A stretch of 9,503 nucleotides of DNA from positions 1-9,503 of the forward strand of contig QIEB01000160.1 of the NCBI GenBank assembly GCA_003229495.1, written 5' to 3'. Origin of the DNA: Flammeovirgaceae bacterium (GTDB lineage: Bacteria > Bacteroidota > Bacteroidia > Cytophagales > Cyclobacteriaceae). Below, piece by piece: positions 1 through 6,440 of this stretch (positions are counted from its first letter, which is position 1; every line of letters starts with the position of its first letter). The translations under genes and the position numbers were made by a program. The notes beneath the pieces were generated by a model. The model worked only from the letters and a program-made list of their open reading frames with translations, was not told where the DNA came from and searched no databases.

Positions 1-1900
1 CCACTTGCGAAAATAAGGCCTTGCCATTCAAAAATTCTCCTGTTTTGGCCACATTAGGCAGATAAAACCCTGCTGGCTGCCGCACCCGTTGATTGTAGTC
101 ATCGAATCCTGGAATTACCTTTTCGATCAGGTCCCTGATAAGGTCATAGTTTGAAACCAGATGGTCCCAGTTCACACCCAGGGTGGCCCCGGCCAGCCCG
201 GCTACTATTGCCGGTTCACTCATCAATTGGCCTGATACGGGTTTTAGGCTACCCCTGCTTTGATGCACCACTCCCATGGAGTTCTCCACGCTGACGAACT
301 GTGGCCCGGATCGCTGAATATCTACATCCGTTCTTCCCAGGCATGGAAGAATAATAGCAGTTTTACCGGTCACCAGGTGACTGCGATTTAATTTGGTAGA
401 TACCTGGACGGTAAGGGAACAGTTTTGTAAAGCCTCGGAAGTAAAATCTGTGTCTGGGGTAGCAGAATGAAAATTACCGCCAAGCCCTATAAACACTTTT
501 GCCCTGCCCTCATGCATGGCCTTGATAGATTCAACGGTATCAAATCCATGGTCACGGGGCGGATTAAATTTAAAGACTTCTGAGAGCTTGTCCAGAAACC
601 AGGCCGGAGCTTTCTCCCATATACCCATGGTCCGGTCACCCTGGACATTACTGTGTCCCCGGACCGGGCAGCTGCCGGCCCCGGGTTTTCCAATACTTCC
701 TTTTAATAGCAGAAGATTCACTATTTCCTTGATGGTATCGACCGCGTTCTGGTGTTGCGTGAGACCCATGGCCCAACAAATGATCATTTTAGACTGGGTC
801 TTTATCATCTCGGCAGCCTTTCTGATGTCTTCAGGGGCTATGCCGCTTAACTGGCATAGTTCTTCAAAATTTTTTAATCTGATGTCTTCTGCAAACGATT
901 CGAAGCCTTTGGTTTTTTGCTGAATGAAAGTCCGGTCAATTGTGGACCCCGGCGACTTATCTTCTTCTGCCAGCAACAGCAGCATAATTGCCTTTAACAG
1001 GGCCACATCTCCGTTGATTTTCACAGGTAAATAAAGATCTGTCAAGGTGGTAGCAGCGCCTAACCAGCCGGAGAGCTTTTGAGGGTTTTGAAAACTAATC
1101 AATCCTGCTTCCTGTAAAGGATTGGCGGTTATGATCAGCGCCCCGTTCTTCTTGGCTTTTTCCAATGCACTCAACATCCGGGGATGGTTGGTGCCCGGAT
1201 TTTGTCCAAGGATAAATATTAGATCAGTTTTGTAGAAATCCTCAAGGGTGACCGAGCCTTTGCCAATACCCAGAGTTTCTGTTAATGCCACTCCACTGGA
1301 CTCATGGCACATGTTGGAGCAGTCGGGCAGATTGTTGGTCCCATACATCCGCACAAACAACTGATACAAAAAGGCGGCTTCATTGCTGGTTCGACCGGAG
1401 GTATAAAATACAGCTTCATCCGGTGACTCCAGTTGATTCAACTCAACCGATATTCTTTTAAACGCCTGGTCCCAGGAGATCGGCTGGTAGTGATTCATTC
1501 CGGGCTCCAGAATCAATGGCTCCATCAACCGCCCAAAATGTCCTAATTCATAGTCTGATTGTCCAGCGAGGTCCTGAATAGAATGTTCGCTAAAAAATGG
1601 GCCACCAATAGCTTTCAAAGTAGCTTCTTCCGCTATGGCTTTGGCCCCATTCTCACAGTATTCCCCCAGTGAGGAACGTTCGTCGTCAGGATCAGGCCAG
1701 GCACAACCGGGACAATCTACACCGGTGGTTTGATTCAAACTGAAAAGTGCTTTAGTGCCGCGAATCACCCCCGCCTGTTCCTTTACCATCTTACCGGCCA
1801 CCACTACTGCAGTTATTCCTGCAGCCTTTTTTGCAGGTTGCTTTATTTGCAACTTTTCAAACCGGTCTGGCGCTCTAAACGGTACTGGTTGTCGTTTCAT
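1..1900 (-). CDS. FdhF/YdeP-family molybdopterin oxidoreductase (formate-dehydrogenase-like alpha subunit), C-terminus cut by window edge
   Basis: I translated this frame from the ATG at 1900-1898. It is open for 633 codons to the left edge; the family is usually about 750 residues, so roughly 120 are missing. The protein belongs to the FdhF/YdeP clade of Mo-bisMGD oxidoreductases. Visible marks are TTGVDCPGCAWPDP (Cys63, Cys66), GEYCENGAKAIAEEAT (Cys82), SGRTSNEAAFLYQLF, and PDCSNMCHESSG. In the last, Cys198-His199 corresponds to the Sec/Cys-His pair that binds molybdenum in formate dehydrogenases. Only three cysteines sit in the N-terminal cluster region, and the C-x2-C-x3-C-x26-C pattern of E. 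coli FdhF is absent. No Tat signal is seen, so a cytoplasmic location is likely. The start codon overlaps the fdhD stop as ATGA, which implies translational coupling. FdhD probably sulfurates its cofactor. The substrate is unproven: members of this clade are often called formate dehydrogenases without a demonstrated reaction. Confidence 0.93.
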   Translation of the reverse strand, partial: MKRQPVPFRAPDRFEKLQIKQPAKKAAGITAVVVAGKMVKEQAGVIRGTKALFSLNQTTGVDCPGCAWPDPDDERSSLGEYCENGAKAIAEEATLKAIGGPFFSEHSIQDLAGQSDYELGHFGRLMEPLILEPGMNHYQPISWDQAFKRISVELNQLESPDEAVFYTSGRTSNEAAFLYQLFVRMYGTNNLPDCSNMCHESSGVALTETLGIGKGSVTLEDFYKTDLIFILGQNPGTNHPRMLSALEKAKKNGALIITANPLQEAGLISFQNPQKLSGWLGAATTLTDLYLPVKINGDVALLKAIMLLLLAEEDKSPGSTIDRTFIQQKTKGFESFAEDIRLKNFEELCQLSGIAPEDIRKAAEMIKTQSKMIICWAMGLTQHQNAVDTIKEIVNLLLLKGSIGKPGAGSCPVRGHSNVQGDRTMGIWEKAPAWFLDKLSEVFKFNPPRDHGFDTVESIKAMHEGRAKVFIGLGGNFHSATPDTDFTSEALQNCSLTVQVSTKLNRSHLVTGKTAIILPCLGRTDVDIQRSGPQFVSVENSMGVVHQSRGSLKPVSGQLMSEPAIVAGLAGATLGVNWDHLVSNYDLIRDLIEKVIPGFDDYNQRVRQPAGFYLPNVAKTGEFLNGKALFSQV

Positions 1901-2754
1901 AAGATACTAACTCGAGCCTTTACCCTATTTGATCCATGGTAAATATTAAACCGCTGTTCACTAACAAAGCCCAAAAGTGTAATATCAGCTCTTTTTGCCA
2001 GATCAACTGCCAGACTTGAAGGAGCTCCAATAGATGCCATAAATCTTATGCCACTTCTGCAGGCTTTCTGTACCAATTCAAAGCTTACCCTTCCACTAAC
2101 CAACAGCACATAATTATCTAAGGGCCAACAATCTGAAAGAAAGGCCGCTCCAAGAACTTTATCCACCGCATTGTGTCTGCCAACATCCTCCCTCCACCAC
2201 ACAGCGGATCCCTGTCCATCAAATATGCACGCTGCGTGCAATCCTCCGGTGTGATTGAACACCAGCTGATTTTCAAGGAGCACTGCCGGCAACGATTTGA
2301 TAACTTCGGATGAAATCAAAGGTCCGCTACCAGATTGGGGCCGGCAACTTTCCATTATTGAATCCACGGAGATCCTCCCACAAACTCCGCAGCTGGAGTT
2401 TATATAGAAATGTCTTAGATTTTGTTTTATATCAAACGGAGTTTGGGGGTGCAGTTGTACTTTAACGGTATTCCCCAAAAATTTCTGTTGCTGTCCCTGG
2501 CAGTGTCTGATATTGATAACATCATCCCGGGTACTAATTATTCGCTCTGCCACCAGAAATCCCGTCACTAGCTCCAGGTCATTTCCTGGGGTTCGCATGG
2601 TAACTGCCAGTCTTTCGGACACTCTTTTGTCCCGGGGCCCATGTTCCATAATAATTTCTAAGGGTTCTTCTACTGCTACCAGGTCGTTATTAGCTTTGAC
2701 ATTGGCATTGGTATGCTTAATCACTGCAAATGATGTAACCGAAGCTTTATTCAT
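1897..2754 (-). CDS. fdhD: FdhD, sulfurtransferase/chaperone for formate-dehydrogenase Moco
   Basis: This is FdhD, a cytoplasmic protein that passes sulfur from a cysteine desulfurase to Mo-bisMGD before the cofactor enters a formate-dehydrogenase-type enzyme. The visible marks are INSSCGVCGR, with the paired cysteines at residues 122 and 125 counted from this start (E. coli FdhD uses Cys121 and Cys124), then WREDVGRHNAVDKVLGAA, VSGRVSFELVQKA and GAPSSLAVDLA. I chose the ATG at 2754 (285 residues, MNKASVTSF...), which fits the family length. The frame can also open at a TTG at 2799, giving 300 residues, but that adds a hydrophobic and unconserved 15-residue head with no ribosome binding site. 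The stop TGA at 1899-1897 overlaps the ATG of the oxidoreductase. Only a weak AAGAA lies before the chosen start, as is common in Bacteroidota. Confidence 0.96.
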   Translation of the reverse strand: MNKASVTSFAVIKHTNANVKANNDLVAVEEPLEIIMEHGPRDKRVSERLAVTMRTPGNDLELVTGFLVAERIISTRDDVINIRHCQGQQQKFLGNTVKVQLHPQTPFDIKQNLRHFYINSSCGVCGRISVDSIMESCRPQSGSGPLISSEVIKSLPAVLLENQLVFNHTGGLHAACIFDGQGSAVWWREDVGRHNAVDKVLGAAFLSDCWPLDNYVLLVSGRVSFELVQKACRSGIRFMASIGAPSSLAVDLAKRADITLLGFVSEQRFNIYHGSNRVKARVSIL

Positions 2755-2921
2755 AACGTTTTCTTGGGTGGTATTTTTAAATATAAGGACTAATTTCAAG
2801 AATCGTCAGATGTAAATAAAATAATACATGTGTAAATAATATAATAGTAAGCAGTCGGGATTTTGGGGCTTTATTGGCTAATTGCTAACCTTGTAAGTCT
2901 CAATCGTATAATTTTTTAATT
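2755..2921. promoter_or_regulatory. divergent promoter region between fdhD and the lipoprotein gene
   Basis: This 167-bp AT-rich gap separates the starts of two divergent genes, so it must hold promoters for both, or for fdhD-oxidoreductase at least. A TATAAT lies at 2907-2912 on the plus strand with TTGCTA at 2882-2887 (19-bp spacer), but it is only 9 bp from the lipoprotein ATG, so it is a poor promoter candidate. I found no confident Bacteroidota-type -33/-7 pair. The clearest element is the pair of spaced direct repeats listed separately. Confidence 0.5.
2811..2846. repeat. two 16-bp direct repeats with 20-bp period, candidate operator
   Basis: Copy 1 (2811-2826) reads TGTAAATAAAATAATA and copy 2 (2831-2846) reads TGTAAATAATATAATA. 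They match at 15 of 16 positions and are separated by CATG. The 20-bp period is close to two helical turns, which puts both copies on the same DNA face. They lie 57-92 bp upstream of the chosen fdhD start, where a regulator of the operon could bind. The repeats are seen directly; the operator role is an inference. Their low complexity (A/T plus one TGT) weakens the case. Confidence 0.55.
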
Positions 2922-3428
2922 ATGAAAAGTGTACTTTTAATTGTTGGTGGGTTATTTTTAATTACGGCCTGTTCGACTTCTAAATTTGATTATCAAACCG
3001 CTTACAGATTCAGTCATAATAGCTATGAAAAACCTGAATCTGCGGTTGTCGAACCCCTGGCTAGTATAAGTCCGGAACTACCTGTCAGCGTTCACCTGCC
3101 GGCAGATAAAGCTATAAAAGATCTGGCGGCTCCCTCTTCAGATGCTACCGTCGCATTCATGGAGGACTATAAGAACGCCTCCAGACAGGAGAAAAAAGCC
3201 ATTCGCCAGCAGGTAAAGGAGCAGTACAAGACCCTTCGCCAGGAAGTTAAGGAAGCCAAAAAGATATCTACTACCCAGGACATTCAGTTCAACAAGAAAA
3301 TGTATATCGGGTTGGTGGTGTTCGGTGCTGGAATTTTAATTGCTATTCTGGCCTCCGGAGCATTCGGAGCGGTAGCCATTATCGTTGGAATAGGACTGGT
3401 TGCCTGGGGCTTTATTGAACAATCCTAA
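2922..3428 (+). CDS. small lipoprotein of unknown function with C-terminal membrane hairpin
   Basis: I do not recognise this 168-residue protein. It begins with a lipoprotein signal, MKSVLLIVGGLFLITAC, with a lipobox LITAC and the lipidated cysteine at residue 17. Residues 18-80 form a polar linker. Residues 81-115 are strongly charged and probably helical or coiled coil, rich in Lys, Arg, Glu and Gln (KKAIRQQVKEQYKTLRQEVK). Residues 127-165 are almost wholly hydrophobic and Gly/Ala rich, enough for two short membrane segments meeting at ASGAFG. The protein then ends in GFIEQS. If both predictions hold, it is held to a membrane at both ends. It is transcribed away from fdhD and ends against an 8-bp repeat array. 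Nothing in the sequence links it to molybdenum. Confidence 0.85.
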   Translation: MKSVLLIVGGLFLITACSTSKFDYQTAYRFSHNSYEKPESAVVEPLASISPELPVSVHLPADKAIKDLAAPSSDATVAFMEDYKNASRQEKKAIRQQVKEQYKTLRQEVKEAKKISTTQDIQFNKKMYIGLVVFGAGILIAILASGAFGAVAIIVGIGLVAWGFIEQS

Positions 3429-3430
3429 GG

Positions 3431-3550
3431 GAACATGGGAACAATAGAATATGGGAATAATTGAACAGTAGAACATGGGAACATGGGAACATTTGAACAA
3501 TTGAACAATTGAACATTTGATTAATCGAACAATTGAGCAATAGAACATCA
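3431..3550. repeat. array of fifteen 8-bp units, consensus GAACAATT/GAACATGG
   Basis: Starting 2 bp after the lipoprotein stop codon, the sequence divides without a gap into 15 consecutive octamers, all beginning with GA and most with GAACA. Forms include GAACATGG (units 1, 6, 7), GAACAATT (9, 10, 13), GAACATTT (8, 11) and GAACAATA (2). A sixteenth, GAGCCCGT, is too diverged to count. No indel breaks the phase over 120 bp. The array fills most of the convergent gap between the lipoprotein and mobA. The open frame on the minus strand across it (8-residue period, FYCSHVP-like) is a by-product and not a gene. Confidence 0.93.
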
Positions 3551-3569
3551 GAGCCCGTGTCTGACTTTA

Positions 3570-3597
3570 GTTGTTAATTGTTAGTTGTTAATTGTTA
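3570..3597. repeat. four 7-bp units (RTTGTTA) spanning the mobA stop codon
   Basis: Four perfect-phase heptamers, GTTGTTA, ATTGTTA, GTTGTTA and ATTGTTA, run from 3570 to 3597, with a partial fifth (ATTGATT) at 3598-3604. Read on the minus strand they give the last codons of mobA (QLTINN) and its TAA stop at 3583-3581. The units have a different length and sequence from the octamers 20 bp away. No hairpin followed by a T-run was seen, so this is not an obvious terminator for either convergent gene. Confidence 0.85.
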
Positions 3598-4714
3598 ATT
3601 GATTTATCGCTTCCTGATATTCTTCCGGATGATTGACATTGCTTAGATCCTTAGCATCGGGTGCCTGTAACAGGTGTACATCAGAATTAATAAGTACTTT
3701 TCGAGGACAACTATACCCTTGAACTAAAAAATCCGATAATACTCCATAACTTCTTGGTTCCCATATTGTTATCAATGGTTCAGGAAACTCGTCAAAAGGG
3801 CTTTTAAAAGCTGTGGCAATTTTAGAAGGATCTCGATTTTCAACTAAAAATTGGATGGTATTCACCGTTAAAAACGGAAGGTCACAGGCAATAGCCAGCC
3901 AGGCACTGTCCGGATCCTCTCGTAAAGCCGTCAATAATGCTCCCATGGGTCCCAGGTTATAAAAAGTGTCAGTGAGCAAGGGCAGCCCTTCCTCGATCTG
4001 GGCAGCTTGTTCTGGCCGACAACTGACCACGGCATCGATTCCCAACTCCTGTAATTGCTGAAACACGTATTGTCTTTGACTGATGCCGTGATATTGAAGC
4101 CCCCCTTTGTCCTTTTTCATGCGGACACTTTTACCCCCTGCCAGCACCAATCCCCTGAGCTTAGGTTTACGTTCTACTAACCATATTTCAATAAAACTGG
4201 CAATTGCCTCTTGATCCTCCCAGGCCAATACCGGGGTATCTTTTATGTAAGGACCCAGATAATCGGGGATTTCTACCCCTTCTTCTTTATTAATTACCAG
4301 AATGGCATTAGAAATTCTCTCTAGTTTGCGTTCCAGAGGTTTCTTGGTATCAATTACCAAAATTTGAGCAGCAGCCCGGAAGTGATTTCCATTTACCAGT
4401 ACCAGCTCACAGTGGTTAAAATGCGGACGGATCTGGAAAGAATTAAACTGGTTTAAATAATCAAAACGTCTAAAGCTTATTTTATCCGTATATGTCAAAG
4501 ATCCCCATCCATCGGGCTCAGATGCTTGGTGATCAGCATCTACAAAGGCAATTTGTGCTTTTAATTGCAGTGTATCTATTAATGTTTGAGCTAACCGCTT
4601 GATATTTCCGCAAGGAGTACCCATTATGGCTATCTCATTACGTCCATAATTGCCCAAATTTGGTCTTTTTAGTTTTGCGTGTTTTTGATGATCATTATTC
4701 TCTCCTGAAGTCAT
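3581..4714 (-). CDS. mobA: molybdenum cofactor guanylyltransferase MobA with N-terminal degenerate MobB-like domain
   Basis: The C-terminal half (residues about 187-377) is MobA, which transfers GMP from GTP to Mo-molybdopterin to make the guanine-dinucleotide cofactor. Marks are GLVLAGGKSVRMKKDKGG (191-205; usual LAGG-x-S-x-RMG-x-DK, with Lys replacing Gly at 200), TDTFYNLGPMGALLTAL (Gly255-Pro256), ACDLPFL (Asp288) and the late NVNHPEEY (361-366). The N-terminal half (about 27-180) looks like a MobB-type GTP-binding domain, IAIMGTPCGNIKRLAQTL. However, its P-loop lacks the usual Gly-Lys-Ser/Thr: Asn37-Ile38 stands there, so GTP binding by this half is doubtful. At 377 residues it is nearly twice the length of stand-alone MobA (about 195). 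The start overlaps the end of moaC by 20 nt and follows AGGAGGT. The last six residues are encoded by a heptamer repeat and are probably not conserved. Confidence 0.93.
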   Translation of the reverse strand: MTSGENNDHQKHAKLKRPNLGNYGRNEIAIMGTPCGNIKRLAQTLIDTLQLKAQIAFVDADHQASEPDGWGSLTYTDKISFRRFDYLNQFNSFQIRPHFNHCELVLVNGNHFRAAAQILVIDTKKPLERKLERISNAILVINKEEGVEIPDYLGPYIKDTPVLAWEDQEAIASFIEIWLVERKPKLRGLVLAGGKSVRMKKDKGGLQYHGISQRQYVFQQLQELGIDAVVSCRPEQAAQIEEGLPLLTDTFYNLGPMGALLTALREDPDSAWLAIACDLPFLTVNTIQFLVENRDPSKIATAFKSPFDEFPEPLITIWEPRSYGVLSDFLVQGYSCPRKVLINSDVHLLQAPDAKDLSNVNHPEEYQEAINQLTINN

Positions 4715-5177
4715 TTTTACCTCCTGTTTTTTCGTATAACCTGGTGTCCTTTATCACGATATCATGAGAAAACGCCTTGCACATATCATAAATAGTGAGC
4801 GCCGCCACAGAAGCGCCAGTTAGGGCTTCCATCTCCACTCCGGTCTTTCCCTTCAAGCTTACGGTGCAAGTAACCTCTGCTTGTATGCCCTTTATTTCTA
4901 TGTTTACCTGACAGTTTTCCAACAGTAGAGGATGACAAAGCGGAATCAAATCGCTGGTACGCTTGACCGCCATAATACCTGCAGTGATAGCCGTTTGAAA
5001 GACCGGGCCCTTTTTAGTATGAATCTCATCGGAGGTCAGGTGTTCCAATATCTCCTCATTTAAAACTACCAGACTTTTGGCCACTGCCCGCCGTGCGGTT
5101 ATTTCCTTACCACCAACATCAACCATGGTCGGATTACCCTGGCTATCCACATGACTAAATCTGTTTTTTGTATCCAT
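4695..5177 (-). CDS. moaC: cyclic pyranopterin monophosphate synthase MoaC
   Basis: MoaC converts the MoaA product 3',8-cyclo-7,8-dihydro-GTP to cyclic pyranopterin monophosphate, the first pterin step of Moco synthesis. The 160-residue length matches the family (E. coli 161). All signature stretches are present: RFSHVDSQGNPTMVDVGGKE at the N-terminus; TKKGPVFQTA with Lys56, equivalent to E. coli Lys51; KRTSDLIPLCHPLLL with His82; KTGVEMEALTGASVAALTIY with Glu115 and Glu117; and DMCKA with Asp131 and Lys134. No catalytic residue I know of is missing. It is the first gene of a two-gene unit with mobA and is divergent from moeA across 54 bp. There is no Shine-Dalgarno before the ATG at 5177. 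Confidence 0.98.
   Translation of the reverse strand: MDTKNRFSHVDSQGNPTMVDVGGKEITARRAVAKSLVVLNEEILEHLTSDEIHTKKGPVFQTAITAGIMAVKRTSDLIPLCHPLLLENCQVNIEIKGIQAEVTCTVSLKGKTGVEMEALTGASVAALTIYDMCKAFSHDIVIKDTRLYEKTGGKNDFRRE
4719..4725 (-). promoter_or_regulatory. strong Shine-Dalgarno for mobA, inside moaC
   Basis: On the minus strand AGGAGGT lies 4 nt before the mobA ATG and within the last codons of moaC (the GGK region). It fixes the mobA start at 4714. It stands out because the other starts in the window have weak or no such sequence, as expected in Bacteroidota. It probably secures translation of mobA from the moaC-mobA transcript. Confidence 0.75.
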
Positions 5178-5231
5178 GGTAACTGGAATTAATTCATTAA
5201 TTTAGAGATTATTGGTGACTTTTTATAACCT
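5178..5231. promoter_or_regulatory. moaC/moeA divergent control region with a 16-bp near-palindrome
   Basis: This 54-bp gap must supply starts for moaC (minus) and moeA (plus). At 5187-5202 it contains AATTAAT-TC-ATTAATT, a perfect 7-bp inverted repeat with a 2-bp centre, lying 10 bp from the moaC ATG. Such a site could bind a dimeric repressor acting on both genes, but the arms are pure A/T. I could not assign -33/-7 boxes with confidence. A weak GGTGA at 5214-5218 is too far from the moeA ATG to be a good ribosome binding site. Confidence 0.5.
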
Positions 5232-6440
5232 ATGATCACAGTAGCAGCAGCAGAAAGATTGATAAATGACCATACACTGGAATTGGAATCAGAATTGGTC
5301 TCTCTGGTACATGCCGGTGGCAGGGTTTTGAAAGAAACGATCCGCGCCGACCGGGACTTTCCCCCTTTCAACCGGGTGACCATGGATGGAATTGCTATAA
5401 ACTTTGACCATTGGAAACAGGGCGGAGCAGATTTCCTGATTCAGGGGACGCAAGCGGCCGGTAGTCCACCTTTGAAAATTGATTCGTCTAACTGCGCAGT
5501 AGAAGTAATGACCGGAGCGGTGCTACCGGAGGGGGCAGATACAATTATACCCTATGAAGTAATCGAAATCAGTGGTGAGTCAAACAGACGAGCCACCCTT
5601 CAGGTAGTACCCAAAAAAGGACAAAATGTGCATATGCAAGGAACGGATCGGCTTGAGGGTGCTACCATAATAAAGCCCTGGACCATTTTGGGTGCCCCCG
5701 AGATCGGAGTAGCCGCAACTGTAGGCAAAAGCACATTAAAGGTTGTCAAGCCGCCATTAGTAGCCATCATAGCCACAGGGGATGAACTGGTGGCCGTCGA
5801 TCAAACGCCACTCCCCCACCAAATCAGAAGCTCCAACGCAGCCACCCTGGCAGATGCATTGCACCGATGGAAGATCGAACCGGATCTGTTTCATATTGTC
5901 GATGATCTTAATGGCACCACCGATAAACTAGCTGGTTTATTAGAGAAGTATCATATACTAATTCTCAGCGGCGGCGTATCTATGGGTAAATTCGACTATG
6001 TACCTCAAGCCCTTGAACAATTACAGGTTACCAGGCATTTCCACAAAATTCGCCAACGGCCTGGCAAGCCTTTTTGGTTTGGATCACACAAGTCGGGTAC
6101 AGTGGTTTTTGCCTTTCCCGGCAATCCTGTTTCATCGTTTATGTGTTTTAATCGTTACCTGAAACCATGGTTGAGCAAGCTGTTCAAACTCCATAAGCCG
6201 CCTTTAATGGCACAATTAACTGAAGACCTCCATTTTGAACCTGATCTCACCTATTTCGCCCAGGTAAAAGTTGAGTTGGATCAAGGCAGTATCCTGGCCC
6301 AACCAGTGGTGGGACATGGATCCGGTGATCTTGCCAATCTGGTGGATGCCGATGGATTTCTGGAACTGCCTGGAGGTAAAAATCACTTTTCTAAAGGGGA
6401 GTTGTATCCGCTGTACTCCTACCGAAATCTGAGATCTTAG
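5232..6440 (+). CDS. moeA: molybdopterin molybdenumtransferase MoeA
   Basis: MoeA inserts molybdate into adenylated molybdopterin, releasing AMP and giving Mo-molybdopterin. The 402-residue length is typical (E. coli 411). Domain marks in order: PPFNRVTMDGIAI (Asp52 of the MDG motif); VMTGAVLPEGADTIIPYE (93-109); a central molybdopterin-binding domain beginning near PPLVAIIATGDELV (174-187) with IRSSNAATLADAL; LSGGVSMGKFDYV with Asp255, matching E. coli Asp228; RPGKPFWFG; and FPGNPVSSFMCF (295-306). The C-terminal beta domain ends in YRNLRS. The ATG at 5232 is the only sensible start, as the protein begins directly with the conserved first helix. It is transcribed alone, divergent from moaC-mobA. 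Its stop codon overlaps that of the convergent VWA gene. The last residues are encoded in a 7-bp repeat and may be a recent extension. Confidence 0.98.
   Translation: MITVAAAERLINDHTLELESELVSLVHAGGRVLKETIRADRDFPPFNRVTMDGIAINFDHWKQGGADFLIQGTQAAGSPPLKIDSSNCAVEVMTGAVLPEGADTIIPYEVIEISGESNRRATLQVVPKKGQNVHMQGTDRLEGATIIKPWTILGAPEIGVAATVGKSTLKVVKPPLVAIIATGDELVAVDQTPLPHQIRSSNAATLADALHRWKIEPDLFHIVDDLNGTTDKLAGLLEKYHILILSGGVSMGKFDYVPQALEQLQVTRHFHKIRQRPGKPFWFGSHKSGTVVFAFPGNPVSSFMCFNRYLKPWLSKLFKLHKPPLMAQLTEDLHFEPDLTYFAQVKVELDQGSILAQPVVGHGSGDLANLVDADGFLELPGGKNHFSKGELYPLYSYRNLRS

Noticed and set aside
516..923. A 135-codon open frame on the plus strand.
   Set aside because: It lies antisense within the conserved oxidoreductase frame and its translation has no recognisable domain.
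2755..2799. A 15-codon N-terminal extension of FdhD from a TTG.
   Set aside because: TTG is a rare start, no ribosome binding site precedes it, and the ATG at 2754 places the CGVCG cysteines at 122/125, matching E. coli FdhD numbering.
2907..2912. TATAAT as a -10 box for the lipoprotein gene.
   Set aside because: It lies only 9 bp before the ATG and its upstream partner TTGCTA has a 19-bp spacer; the region is AT-rich enough for the match to arise by chance.
3336..3548. A 70-residue open frame on the minus strand with a Cys-rich 8-residue period (FYCSHVP-like).
   Set aside because: The period is simply the 8-bp DNA array read in threes (24 bp = 8 codons). It overlaps the lipoprotein gene antisense and has no homology or ribosome binding site.
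3431..3550. The octamer array as a CRISPR.
   Set aside because: Units are 8 bp with no spacers, far below CRISPR repeat length, and there are no cas genes.
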